From an uncultured Eisenbergiella sp. (GTDB lineage: Bacteria; Bacillota; Clostridia; Lachnospirales; Lachnospiraceae), in assembly GCA_948960675.1 (NCBI GenBank), contig CARDPF010000009.1, positions 1 through 22,887 of the forward strand: DNA of 22,887 nucleotides, given 5' to 3'. The notes beneath the pieces were generated by a model, which searched no databases, was not told where the DNA came from, and worked only from the letters and a program-made list of their open reading frames with translations. This document shows positions 1 to 7,729 of this stretch, in pieces (position 1 is the first letter of the stretch; every line of letters starts with the position of its first letter). A program made the position numbers and the translations under genes.

Positions 1-1098
1 GGAAAGACGCTGGGAAGCGATTTGGTGGAGCGGTTGGAATCCTTTGCAGGGGTAGAGGCGGTTGGACATGAATACTCGCATCAATTTGTCTGGCAGATGG
101 ATGGGCAGACGGTAGGGAACATGAAACATTTTTATACACAGGAGAGACTGGACGATTGGGGTTCCTATGAGCCGGAGGGACCCATAGCCTTTCGGAATGC
201 GGTGGACAAAAGGGAAATGAGCGCGGTGGTTTATGGAATGGACGGTATCGCGCTGGAAGCGGCTGCGCAGGAAAAATACCTGCTGGAGGGCAGCTTTGAC
301 GCGGAAGCCTTCGCCGGTGGCAACTATGTGCTGGCAGTGGGTCCGGCGACGGAGCCGGGACGCTATGATATTCTTCCGGCTCCTGCGGTGGGAAGCGTCA
401 TAGAACTGGAGGGAAGGGAGTATACCGTGATGGCCGTCGTTTCCCCCCTGACGCCGCTGGACGGCGGGGCAGCGGAAAAAGGCGCGGCCTGCGCCATGGA
501 AATGCATTTTATCATTCCGGCAAAAACCTTTTGCAGCCTTTGGCCGGAAAATACCCTGCGAAAGCTGTTTGTCAACGTGGAGGATGGGTATGTTTCCCAG
601 ATGCAGGACTGGCTGGAGGAATATACGGGAAACGTGGACGGCAGTCTGCCGGTAAAATCCCGCAAGACCATGGCAGAGCAGTACGAGGCGGAAAGGCGGT
701 CCACAGCGGTCATGGGAAATGCGGTCAGTATGGTCATTGCCCTGGTGGGGGTGCTCAATTTCATCAATTCCATGGTGACGGCCATTGTGTCTTGCAGACG
801 GGAATTTGCCATGATGCAGAGCGTGGGCATGACCAAAAAGCAGCTTTGCAGACTGTTGGTATATGAAGGGCTGGGTTATGCGGCCATTACGCTGGCCGTA
901 TCCTACCTGATTAGCTTTTTGGCGGTGGGGGTAGGCGTCCGGGCCATGACAGAGGGAGGCTTTACCACATTTCATTTTACGCTGCTGCCGCTGGAAATCT
1001 GTACGCCCATCCTGCTGGCTTTTGCGGTTCTCGTTCCGTTTTTTAGTTTTAAGAATCTGGAAAAACAAAGCGTTGTGGAACGGCTTCGGATGGAATAG
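1..1098 (+). CDS. FtsX-like ABC transporter permease, C-terminal part (5' end outside window)
   Basis: The frame is open from base 1, so the gene begins upstream of the window; 365 residues are visible. The first ~230 residues are a soluble, extracytoplasmic-type domain (MacB periplasmic-core-like). The last ~125 contain three hydrophobic segments. Between the first and second is the stretch REFAMMQSVGMTKKQLCRLL, typical of the FtsX/MacB/BceB permease fold, where this cytoplasmic loop contacts the ATPase. Family knowledge says such proteins pair with an ABC ATPase to move lipids, lipoproteins or antimicrobial peptides, or to transmit force; the substrate cannot be read here and the ATPase gene is probably upstream. 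The gene ends at TAG (1096-1098), and only three bases later the dispersed repeat at 1102 begins. The family call is firm and the substrate unknown. Confidence 0.9.
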   Translation, partial: GKTLGSDLVERLESFAGVEAVGHEYSHQFVWQMDGQTVGNMKHFYTQERLDDWGSYEPEGPIAFRNAVDKREMSAVVYGMDGIALEAAAQEKYLLEGSFDAEAFAGGNYVLAVGPATEPGRYDILPAPAVGSVIELEGREYTVMAVVSPLTPLDGGAAEKGAACAMEMHFIIPAKTFCSLWPENTLRKLFVNVEDGYVSQMQDWLEEYTGNVDGSLPVKSRKTMAEQYEAERRSTAVMGNAVSMVIALVGVLNFINSMVTAIVSCRREFAMMQSVGMTKKQLCRLLVYEGLGYAAITLAVSYLISFLAVGVGVRAMTEGGFTTFHFTLLPLEICTPILLAFAVLVPFFSFKNLEKQSVVERLRME

Positions 1099-1101
1099 TA
1101 C

Positions 1102-1182
1102 ACTATGAAAGCCCCGGACGACGGCTGTGTGAATGGGCATGCTTGCATGCACAGGCACACAGACATCGGACGGGCAAACCGG
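1102..1182. repeat. 81-bp dispersed repeat, copy 1
   Basis: Bases 1102-1182 match 7506-7586 at 79 of 81 positions, without gaps; the differences are at 1121 and 1178. The core can fold: CTGTGTG (1125-1131) pairs with CACACAG (1156-1162), and inside that GCATGC (1137-1142) pairs with GCATGC (1145-1150). The copy starts three bases after the permease stop codon. Translated frames across it give low-complexity Cys/His/Arg-rich peptides that do not look like a protein. It is probably a non-coding intergenic repeat of REP/MITE type or a structured RNA; the class is inferred. Confidence 0.85.
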
Positions 1183-1246
1183 CCTTTTTGGAGGAGGGCC
1201 GTCCTGCTTGTAAAATTGGTGTAATTGTTGAATTCATAAAATTAGG

Positions 1247-1275
1247 TTGAAAACGTAGGGGGTTTCGTATATACT
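1247..1275 (+). promoter_or_regulatory. Sigma-A-like promoter
   Basis: TTGAAA (1247-1252) and TATACT (1270-1275) are separated by exactly 17 bases, each 5/6 to the housekeeping consensus. A start near 1282 would transcribe the decayed small gene and then the chemoreceptor at 1714. A short dyad, GACAA...TTGTC (1276-1291), overlaps the expected start site and could be a small operator. Confidence 0.6.
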
Positions 1276-1352
1276 GACAATAGGATTTGTCTTGCTTTTT
1301 CGGTAACGGGGAGACGGACAATTTATTTTCGGCGGATAAAAGGGAGCAGAAG

Positions 1353-1680
1353 ATGCATTACGAAGAATTCTGCGCGGATTTGTGGTCGCAGGACAAGGCC
1401 GTAAATTGCCACGATCCGTTTTTTAAGAGGGGGGTGCGGATGAGGAGATTGCTCTTTTGCCGGATGACAGGATGGCCTCCGTTTTTAGTTTGTTGTCCCG
1501 GCGGGGGCTTTGCAGGAGGCTGCGCAGTCCGGCGGGTATTTGCTGCAAACCAAGATCCGGGCAGCCATAAGATTTCCTGCCCAGCCACACCGATATGGCG
1601 GGGCAGGGAAAACACAAATTAATGAACTGGGAAAAGAAGTTTTCACCGAGGATGCGCCCTTACTGGAAGAACGGATGTAA
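1353..1680 (+). pseudogene. Decayed small gene of unknown family
   Basis: An ATG at 1353 preceded by a purine-rich GGGAGCAGAAG site opens a plausible protein start (MHYEEFCADLWSQDKAVNC). The protein-like signal then moves between frames. Near 1439 a different frame gives DEEIALLPDDRMASVFSLLS. Near 1507 a third frame gives ALQEAAQSGGYLLQTKI and continues to an acidic end, TEDAPLLEERM, with TAA at 1678-1680. Three successive frames with helix-like composition suggest at least two small indels in one ancestral gene of about 100 codons. The frame of the ATG itself turns into Cys/Pro/Arg-rich sequence, which argues against an intact product. I do not recognise the family. It sits between a strong promoter and the chemoreceptor gene. 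Confidence 0.4.
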
Positions 1681-1713
1681 AATGTGGTGTGACAGGGCAG
1701 AAATGGAGTAAAA

Positions 1714-3390
1714 ATGAAAGAAAACAATTATCAGGAACAGGCAGGAAACAAAAAAAACAAGCGTATCGGACGTAAGGTGGGGAATTTGGTGGCTTACATG
1801 CTGGGTGTGGGGATCATTTTGGTTTTGCTCATATGCGTGTATATGTTCCAGAGCCTGATTTTACGCGTCATGCAGACAAAGTGCGTTGTGGGAACCAATA
1901 TGCTGGCCTACGTACTGGACAATTATAATGGTCCGGAAGATATGACGCCGGTGCTGGACAGCCTCAAAGTGCAGCTGGATTGTGAACTTGCGGTTTATAA
2001 AGGGACGCAGGAGGTCAGCACAACGGTCACACAGAACGGGAACCGGGTGATGGGAATGCAGCTGTCCGACAAAGTGGTTTCCACTGTATTAAACCAGGGG
2101 AAGAGTTATATCGGGAAAGCGAAAATTTTGGGATCGGAATACATATGCTCGTATGTGCCCACCATGGATGCCAACGGTAAAATTGACGGCCTGCTTTTTG
2201 CGGGCGCTTCCCTTGCCCGTTCTTCCATGCAGACAAATATCGTGATTGTGATTGCATGCGTGCTGAGTGCGCTTTTGATTGCAGTTAGCATTGCCCTGCT
2301 GGGCAAGCTGATCAAGAAATGGGTTTCGGCTCCCCTTTCCCGGCTGACGGAAATGGCCCGGATCATGGAACAGGGAGAGTTGGAGCGTGCAGGGGAAGTG
2401 GATCTTTCGCTGGCGGTGGCTTCGGATGATGAGATTGGAATCCTTGCAAGGTGCTTTGAAAGCATGATTGACCGTTTAAAAGGATATATAGGAGAGATTT
2501 CGGCTATTTTGACGGCAATCTCGGAGGGAAACCTGACGCTGTATGCGAAGCAGGAATATGTGGGGGATTTCGCCTCCATCCGCAGGTCCCTGGACGGCAT
2601 TCTCGAGAGGCTAAACACCACGATGGCGCAGATTATGCAGAGTACCGAGCAGGTGGCCAACGGTTCCGAGCAGATGGCCAACGGCGCACAGGCGCTGAGT
2701 CAGGGGGCCGTACAGCAGGCGGCTTCCGTGCAGCAGCTTGAGGCGACGATGAAAGAAATCTCCGATCAGGTAGACCAGTCGGCGGACAGCGCACAGATGG
2801 TGAACCAAAAGGCAACCAACGTGGGCGGGCAGATTCTGGAGAGTAACGAGAAGATGCAGGAAATGATCGGGGCGATGCAGGAAATCAATGCAAGTTCCAG
2901 CGAGATCGGCAAGATCATCAAGACCATAGAGGATATTGCCTTCCAGACCAATATCCTCGCTTTGAACGCCGCCGTGGAAGCGGCCCGCGCAGGGGCTGCC
3001 GGAAAGGGATTTGCAGTGGTTGCGGATGAGGTCCGCAATTTGGCCAGCAAAAGTTCGGAGGCTTCCCAGTCCACTACCGCATTGATTGAGAATTCCATTA
3101 CGGCTGTACAGCGGGGAACAGAGATTGCCAACGATACGGCGGCGCGTCTGGAAAATGTAGTCGTCGGCGCCAATGAGATCGTGGAAACCATCGGCAAAAT
3201 TGCGGACGCTTCCCGCACACAGGCGGACTCCGTTTCCCAGGTGCAGGAGCAGCTGGGACAGATTTCCAGCGTGGTACAGACCAATTCAGCCACTGCAGAG
3301 GAGAGCGCCGCCACCAGCGAAGAGTTGAGCGCGCAGGCAGGACTGCTGGAGAAGCTGGTCAAGGCGTTCCGCCTGAGCCAGAAAAGATAA
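1714..3390 (+). CDS. Methyl-accepting chemotaxis protein with extracellular sCache-type sensor
   Basis: This 558-residue transmembrane chemoreceptor binds a small ligand outside the cell and controls CheA autophosphorylation through CheW. In order: a basic N-terminus, TM1 at ~25-49, a ~120-residue extracellular domain of single-Cache size and pattern, TM2 at ~173-199, a HAMP linker to ~255, and a long helical signalling domain. The conserved hairpin tip is clear at ~408-430 ([20 protein letters not shown], then [15 protein letters not shown]). Flanking Gln/Glu/Ala/Ser-rich helices carry likely methylation sites, and no C-terminal CheR-docking pentapeptide is visible. The start follows a GGAG site at the usual spacing. 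Ligand unknown. It implies that the organism is motile, although no other flagellar or che gene is in the window. Confidence 0.96.
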   Translation: MKENNYQEQAGNKKNKRIGRKVGNLVAYMLGVGIILVLLICVYMFQSLILRVMQTKCVVGTNMLAYVLDNYNGPEDMTPVLDSLKVQLDCELAVYKGTQEVSTTVTQNGNRVMGMQLSDKVVSTVLNQGKSYIGKAKILGSEYICSYVPTMDANGKIDGLLFAGASLARSSMQTNIVIVIACVLSALLIAVSIALLGKLIKKWVSAPLSRLTEMARIMEQGELERAGEVDLSLAVASDDEIGILARCFESMIDRLKGYIGEISAILTAISEGNLTLYAKQEYVGDFASIRRSLDGILERLNTTMAQIMQSTEQVANGSEQMANGAQALSQGAVQQAASVQQLEATMKEISDQVDQSADSAQMVNQKATNVGGQILESNEKMQEMIGAMQEINASSSEIGKIIKTIEDIAFQTNILALNAAVEAARAGAAGKGFAVVADEVRNLASKSSEASQSTTALIENSITAVQRGTEIANDTAARLENVVVGANEIVETIGKIADASRTQADSVSQVQEQLGQISSVVQTNSATAEESAATSEELSAQAGLLEKLVKAFRLSQKR

Positions 3391-3432
3391 AGAAGTGCAG
3401 GGGCATTGTCCCTACGGTAAGGGGTATGGAAA

Positions 3433-4242
3433 ATGCGGTATTTTGAATTTGTGCCGGAGGGCGCACAGGACTGCAGCGTAGCGGCTTATTTGCACACGGA
3501 GATGAAAAATGAGGGAAAGCCCAGAGTGGGGCGGCCTGCCGTCCTGATTTGTCCCGGGGGCGGGTACGAAATGGTTTCGGAGAGGGAAGGGGCGCCGGTT
3601 GCGAAAGAATATTTCGCGGCGGGTTACCATGCCTTTGTGTTGACATATTCCGTAGGCGAAAAGGCGAAGGATTTTACTCCCCTCCGGCAGCTTGCCGCAG
3701 CGATGGCGCATCTGCGCAGATATGCGAAGGAATGGAACTTGGACAGTGACAGGATCGCGGTCTGCGGTTTTTCCGCAGGAGGACATCTGGCAGCCAGCCT
3801 TGGGACGCTGGCTGAAGAGGAAAAATTTTTAAAAGCCTGGGGGTGTAAGGAGACCGTGCGTCCCAATGCCATGGTTTTGGGGTATCCGGTGATCACGGCG
3901 GACGGCTTTGCCCATGTGGATTCCATCCGGAATGTGAGCGGCGCTGGGCCTGGCAGCGCAGGGTATGGGTATTTTGGATTGGACCGGCATGTGGATGCCG
4001 CCACGCCGCCCGCGTTTTTATGGCATACTGCGGAGGATGACTGTGTCCCGGTGGAAAACAGCCTGCAGTTTGCGGCGGCTCTTTCTGCGGCGAAAGTACC
4101 TTTTGAACTCCATGTTCTGCCCAAAGGCTGGCACGGCATGTCGGTGTGTACCGACGAGGTGGGGTGTGCGGACGCCTATAACGGACGCTGGGTGGAGTGG
4201 AGCATAAAATGGCTCGACCGGGTATTTTCCCATGAAAAATAA
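3433..4242 (+). CDS. Alpha/beta hydrolase, acetyl-esterase/BD-FAE-like
   Basis: A 269-residue serine hydrolase, probably cytoplasmic since no signal peptide is present. The oxyanion-hole stretch LICPGGGYEMV lies at ~36-46. The nucleophile elbow GFSAGGH has Ser114, the acid is Asp202 or Asp203 in TAEDDCVPV, and the catalytic His234 is in GWHGMS, so the triad is complete and in the usual order. Related enzymes deacetylate xylan or other acetylated sugars, or cleave short-chain esters; the substrate here is inferred only to that level. The gene follows the chemoreceptor by 42 bases and may be co-transcribed with it. The ATG at 3433 has a TAAGGGG site upstream. Length is normal for the family. 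Confidence 0.88.
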   Translation: MRYFEFVPEGAQDCSVAAYLHTEMKNEGKPRVGRPAVLICPGGGYEMVSEREGAPVAKEYFAAGYHAFVLTYSVGEKAKDFTPLRQLAAAMAHLRRYAKEWNLDSDRIAVCGFSAGGHLAASLGTLAEEEKFLKAWGCKETVRPNAMVLGYPVITADGFAHVDSIRNVSGAGPGSAGYGYFGLDRHVDAATPPAFLWHTAEDDCVPVENSLQFAAALSAAKVPFELHVLPKGWHGMSVCTDEVGCADAYNGRWVEWSIKWLDRVFSHEK

Positions 4243-4275
4243 AAAGGGGTTTGTCTGTGGGAAGGAGGATGTGGA

Positions 4276-4734
4276 ATGGCACAGAAGCAGGATACGGGGG
4301 AAAAGCAGGGAATCTGGCAGGAATTGGCCGGGGTATTGACCAAAGAAAATAAGAAGCGGCTGCTGTGCATGCTGGCGGGGGCCGTTGTGTTGTATTTTTT
4401 GGTTCCCCTGGCATTGACGCCGTGCCCGGATGAAGTCAGGGCGAATGTGGAAGTGATCCGGCTCTTGATTTTAAATCAGGTTTTCATCGGTGTGGTGGGA
4501 TGGCATGCCAATTATTTTGCAAAGTATGGGATCTATGTTCCCATCGCGTTTATCCTGCTGTTTGCGTTGTCGGAAGCGGTGTTTTACGGGATGGTCACAT
4601 GGTCTATGGAAGTGGAATATATGCAGACCGGCTATATCGTATTTTTCCTGCGGAAGTTTATCGCGCGCAAAATGGCGATGGATGAAAAAAAGAAGAATAA
4701 GCCCTTCCCCAAAAATGTGACGGGGAGGAAATAA
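4276..4734 (+). CDS. Small two-helix membrane protein, unknown function
   Basis: A 152-residue protein with a charged N-terminus (~30 residues), a hydrophobic helix at ~35-52 (LCMLAGAVVLYFLVPLAL), an amphipathic middle segment (~60-78), a second hydrophobic helix at ~88-112 and a very basic C-terminus. I do not recognise a domain. A strong GGAAGGAGG site lies just upstream of the ATG. It is the last gene of the plus-strand run that starts with the chemoreceptor, and the stop codon runs directly into a terminator. Membrane location is well supported; function is not. Confidence 0.75.
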   Translation: MAQKQDTGEKQGIWQELAGVLTKENKKRLLCMLAGAVVLYFLVPLALTPCPDEVRANVEVIRLLILNQVFIGVVGWHANYFAKYGIYVPIAFILLFALSEAVFYGMVTWSMEVEYMQTGYIVFFLRKFIARKMAMDEKKKNKPFPKNVTGRK

Positions 4735-4737
4735 GAA

Positions 4738-4771
4738 AAAAGCTTCCGGGCCTTTGGCGCCGGAAGCTTTT
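4738..4771. terminator. Bidirectional rho-independent terminator
   Basis: AAAAGCTTCCGG (4738-4749) is a perfect inverted repeat of CCGGAAGCTTTT (4760-4771), with a short GCC-TTT-GGC hairpin inside the loop. A-rich sequence on the left and T-rich on the right give a U-tract on both strands. It would stop transcription of the 4276 gene on the plus strand and of the 4815-7263 unit on the minus strand. Confidence 0.9.
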
Positions 4772-4814
4772 GCTGTAGTGACTAAGCGTTTAGCCTAACA
4801 AAATACCATTCCCC

Positions 4815-5846
4815 TCAGCGGTTACGCAAAAACCGGAGCCGGAAATAGTTGTCACACTGTACCGGGGAAAAGAAATCAAAGTTTTTTAAAAAATCCATGC
4901 ACTTCTGGGGAATCCCCTGGGGCGAACCCATCCTGACTGCGTCATACATGTTGACCGCAGGGTTCAAGACCGCATGGGAGCGGGTCGGCACGCGTCCGAC
5001 AAAAGACCAGTCGTCCTGCCATACGTGCAGTACCCCGTCGAATATATCCGATCCGTCCCCCAGAACCTCGGTCAGGGATTCCGGGTAGATATTCGTGCCC
5101 GTGTCCCCGCACTTATAAAAAAACCGGAAGTTTTTCGGCGGAACCATTTTTTCATCAATCATGTTCCCGATGCCCCACTGATAGCCTGCATAATGGTCAA
5201 TGATCGTGTTGTAGGAAGAGGCATAGTAACGCTGGTCGCTGCGTTCAAACTCCTTCGGAATCTTCAAATTTGTGACGCCATATTTTTCCCCCAGCGCCCT
5301 CGCATGTTCCCATAACGAGGTTTTCATCGCTTCACATTTATAATAGTAATCAGAATCATAATAAATGGAATCCTTCGTATTTCCGTTATGTCCGTTATAC
5401 TGGGCAACCAGCTTTCTGCTATCTAAAAAGCTGGCCGTATGCGCGCACAACACCACCTCCATTCGGGCTCTTGCATAAACATCTTCAATGATATGGGGCA
5501 TTATTTCTTTTTCATCATACCCCAGTTCCACATAATTATCCCGCAAGGATTCCACCACTTCCGTCAGGACATTTTTAACGTCCTCCCCATCGCAGGCGCC
5601 GGCATAATAATCCATATAAGCCTGCTCTATTTGCCTCACCATCTCATATTCCCTGCCGTGGGGGAGTTCCTCAGGGCCCCCTATGAGGAAGTTTTTGGGG
5701 ATACCGTTCTCGTCCAGACAGGTATAGTTGGATATCTGGACAGTATCAAAATCTGCCGTAATCTTCAACCCGTCCCTGTTTGCAGGGGATACATTCCTCA
5801 CCGCTATGGATGGCGTATTCGGCACGCCGTTTGGTTCAATCTTCAA
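4815..5846 (-). CDS. Protein of unknown function, second gene of the secreted-protein unit
   Basis: A 343-residue protein that I do not recognise. The start chosen is TTG at 5846-5844: the 13 bases between the upstream stop codon (TAA, 5862-5860) and this TTG are almost entirely the ribosome-binding site GGGGGGAAGGGAT. The same frame stays open to 5906, but that would overlap the upstream gene and has no comparable site. There is no signal peptide or membrane segment. The body is acidic, rich in Tyr, Asp and Asn, mixed helical and strand-like, with a Tyr-rich patch (IYYDSDYYYKCEAM) in the middle. The early stretch ADFDTVQISNY faintly recalls the D-x-V-x-I-S motif near the N-terminus of FlgM-like and other clostridial proteins; that resemblance is weak. 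It is almost certainly co-expressed with the secreted protein. Confidence 0.8.
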   Translation of the reverse strand: MKIEPNGVPNTPSIAVRNVSPANRDGLKITADFDTVQISNYTCLDENGIPKNFLIGGPEELPHGREYEMVRQIEQAYMDYYAGACDGEDVKNVLTEVVESLRDNYVELGYDEKEIMPHIIEDVYARARMEVVLCAHTASFLDSRKLVAQYNGHNGNTKDSIYYDSDYYYKCEAMKTSLWEHARALGEKYGVTNLKIPKEFERSDQRYYASSYNTIIDHYAGYQWGIGNMIDEKMVPPKNFRFFYKCGDTGTNIYPESLTEVLGDGSDIFDGVLHVWQDDWSFVGRVPTRSHAVLNPAVNMYDAVRMGSPQGIPQKCMDFLKNFDFFSPVQCDNYFRLRFLRNR

Positions 5847-5859
5847 ATCCCTTCCCCCC

Positions 5860-7263
5860 TTATTCGTTACCGTCCTTGCCGGGTATATGCTCCACTTCAC
5901 TTTCAATCTTAAATTTGAGTCCGCTCAAGGCTGCTTTAGACCGAATTGTCACCGTCCATGTCCCGTTTAAGGGAATATTGCTGCTGCCGGTCAGGTATTG
6001 ATTGTAGTCAATCGGTTTCGACAGATCATACCGTCCCTGGCTTGGCGCAACCAGAACCTTTCCGTTGGGCGCTGTAATCTTCAAGGAGGTAATATCCAGA
6101 TTGCTCGTAACGCTCCCGGTCTGAAAGCAAATCCTGCCATAACTGCCCAAACGGGAAGAACTGGGATATCCGCTTACATTGAACGTAAAAGTTTTGGTGG
6201 TGTTGGCCGGCAGCGAGAATGAATTCGTGGAATTGATTTTTATCATTTCATTTATCGTGCCGGGTAAGCCGGCCGTAAAATAATATTTAGTTGCACTGTC
6301 AGCTTTTGCGGAAGCCGATTGTACCTGAAACAGATAGTCATGGCCTGACTGTAATGCAAGCCTCTTGGACACATAACCCGTCCATTGTCCGCCACCCTCC
6401 TGTACGATCTCCCTATCTTCTGGCTTTGTATCTGCAAAAATTTCCCCGGTATTCACATCGTACACGGTAACTTTTAAATCATCCATTTCCGCAGCACGCG
6501 CACAAATATAGGTCTCACCGTCCGCCGTATACCGGAACCATTCCCCAGCCCCTGTCAGCAGCGGCCGATAACCGGAAAAATACGTTACCCCATAATCAGT
6601 AGCCTCATTTTTCCGGATGGAAGCGGCATTATCCTCACCGCCGCACGTTGCGGCAAAGGTATCCCTGGCCGTAAGCACCAGCCCACAGCCCGCGTTCCCC
6701 TCCGGGGTTGAGACAGTCACCGTATAATCCTTCACACCGTCTGCGCCTTTGATTGTAAAAATCCCTTTCAGGTCAAATACCGTGGAAGACGTGGCCGGTC
6801 GCGTCCGCAATGTATGGCTTCCGACACCGGCTACATTGACCGTGCATTCCCCGATACCGCCATAGGGGAAAATGCAAAGCCAGGCTTCCGGGTAAAGGGA
6901 ATGGTCGATCTGCATGGTAAAGGTTTTGGAGTCGCCCGCCACCGGCAATGCAACCGTGGCCCGGTTTCCCGCCCCATCCAACGCGGCAGCCTCCGAAAGC
7001 GCCAATACGCCATCCATTACTTCCCCGTCCTGACTGACGGGTACTTCCGGCAGCACTTGGGATGTATCCCCTGCCTTGGGGCTGATGCCGACTATCCCTT
7101 CATTCTCCGTGTCATAAATGACATCCTCCGATGCCTCCGCAGCCTCCCCCGCCAAAGCTGCCACTTCCGCACCGGAAGGTTCCGCTGCAAATGCGCCCTC
7201 CGCGTACATGCCGACGGAAAGGAGCAGCGCCGCCATAAAACATGCTATTCTTTTTAGCTTCAT
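5860..7263 (-). CDS. Secreted beta-rich protein with PPC-like repeats
   Basis: A 467-residue exported protein. It has a Sec signal peptide (MKLKRIACFMAALLLSVGMY..., cleavage likely after AFA at ~26), then an acidic linker to ~70, then Gly/Thr/Ser-rich beta-type sequence. At least three similar blocks can be made out (~110-205, ~215-330, ~340-455), each with a stretch of the TFTMQID or TFTFNVSGY kind followed by a TVTV-type strand. This pattern recalls bacterial pre-peptidase C-terminal (PPC) or jelly-roll modules; it is inferred by eye. There is no LPxTG motif, catalytic motif or C-terminal anchor, so release or non-covalent surface attachment is likely. The ATG follows a strong AAAAGGGAGGG site. 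Last residues IPGKDGNE precede the coupled downstream gene. Confidence 0.85.
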   Translation of the reverse strand: MKLKRIACFMAALLLSVGMYAEGAFAAEPSGAEVAALAGEAAEASEDVIYDTENEGIVGISPKAGDTSQVLPEVPVSQDGEVMDGVLALSEAAALDGAGNRATVALPVAGDSKTFTMQIDHSLYPEAWLCIFPYGGIGECTVNVAGVGSHTLRTRPATSSTVFDLKGIFTIKGADGVKDYTVTVSTPEGNAGCGLVLTARDTFAATCGGEDNAASIRKNEATDYGVTYFSGYRPLLTGAGEWFRYTADGETYICARAAEMDDLKVTVYDVNTGEIFADTKPEDREIVQEGGGQWTGYVSKRLALQSGHDYLFQVQSASAKADSATKYYFTAGLPGTINEMIKINSTNSFSLPANTTKTFTFNVSGYPSSSRLGSYGRICFQTGSVTSNLDITSLKITAPNGKVLVAPSQGRYDLSKPIDYNQYLTGSSNIPLNGTWTVTIRSKAALSGLKFKIESEVEHIPGKDGNE

Positions 7264-7340
7264 ATGATTCCCTCCCTTTTATAATAATATTCATTTTGTG
7301 ACCTGCCTGCTTTCAAACCGTCACATTTTCCTTCCCTCAT

Positions 7341-7369
7341 AGTGTACCATACAGGCTAACATATGTAAA
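7341..7369 (-). promoter_or_regulatory. Sigma-A-like promoter for the secreted-protein unit
   Basis: On the minus strand TTTACA (7369-7364) and TACACT (7346-7341) are 17 bases apart, with TGG directly before the -10 giving an extended -10 element. It lies about 80 bases upstream of the ATG at 7263, so the leader would be about 70 nt. Confidence 0.55.
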
Positions 7370-7394
7370 TACAACCGTTTTCGGTACGCTTTTG

Positions 7395-7434
7395 GTAACA
7401 GTTCGTAACAGGGCAGACTTGTCTGAACTGTTAC
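7395..7434. promoter_or_regulatory. 30-bp interrupted dyad, possible operator
   Basis: GTAACAG (7405-7411) and CTGTTAC (7428-7434) enclose CAGAC-tt-GTCTG (7414-7425), making a dyad of 7 + 5 bp centred at 7419.5. GTAACAG is also present at 7395-7401, where GTAACAGTTC forms an alternative perfect 10-bp arm with GAACTGTTAC (7425-7434). There is no T-tract, so it is not a standard terminator. It begins about 25 bp upstream of the -35 of the minus-strand promoter, a position suited to a regulator. Confidence 0.45.
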
Positions 7435-7505
7435 TGAGGTTGTGAAATTAAAATGAAATTTTCAGGAAAGCCATTGCAAGGAGAGAAGGAATATTGTAGC
7501 ATTTT

Positions 7506-7586
7506 ACTATGAAAGCCCCGGACGGCGGCTGTGTGAATGGGCATGCTTGCATGCACAGGCACACAGACATCGGACGGGCAAGCCGG
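7506..7586. repeat. 81-bp dispersed repeat, copy 2
   Basis: Second copy of the element at 1102-1182 with the same orientation and 79/81 identity. Here it runs straight into the structured element beginning at 7581, sharing its CCGG. In copy 1 the sequence after CCGG is unrelated, so the 81 bp is the common unit. Confidence 0.85.
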
Positions 7587-7704
7587 TATGAGCAAGAAGG
7601 GCGGCAGCCCGGATTGCGAATACCGGCGGCGGTTGCGAGAGCGCGCCAGCGCGTAGCAACCGGCTTTCATGCGTAGTGGCGTGCCGACGCGCCACATACC
7701 GGTT
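7581..7704 (+). other. Highly structured non-coding element (predicted multi-branched junction)
   Basis: CCGGTATG (7583-7590) pairs perfectly with CATACCGG (7695-7702), extended by A-U and G-U pairs to 10 bp, closing a domain of about 104 nt. Inside are three hairpins. H1 is GGGC 7599-7602 with GCCC 7607-7610 and a 4-nt loop. H2 is CGGTTGC 7630-7636 with GCAACCG 7656-7662, plus an inner GCGC/GCGC stem at 7641-7652. H3 is TGGCGTG 7677-7683 with CGCGCCA 7688-7694, one G-U pair and a CCGA tetraloop. Together this is a four-way-junction layout. It ends 25 bases before the nuclease ATG, so it may be a leader RNA, but a DNA-level repeat is equally possible. I know no named RNA family that it matches. 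Confidence 0.55.
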
Positions 7705-7729
7705 TACGGGGAAAGGTTTAGGTTTGGTG

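Noticed and set aside
1287..1622. Open frame of 111 codons upstream of the chemoreceptor read as an intact gene
   Set aside because: The sequence after ~1440 is Cys/Pro/Arg-rich and unlike a protein, while other frames look better there; kept only as a decayed gene.
5847..5906. TTG at 5906 as start of the second minus-strand gene
   Set aside because: It would overlap the upstream coding end by 47 bases, while the TTG at 5846 follows an excellent site placed exactly between the two genes.
7453..7512. 19-codon open frame starting MKFSGKPLQG
   Set aside because: No ribosome-binding site, and it ends inside the repeat; chance is the simplest explanation.
7676..7729. GTG at 7676 as start of the Mrr-like nuclease
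   Set aside because: It lies within the structured element, has no ribosome-binding site, and adds a basic peptide before the TM helix; ATG 7730 or GTG 7727 fits better.
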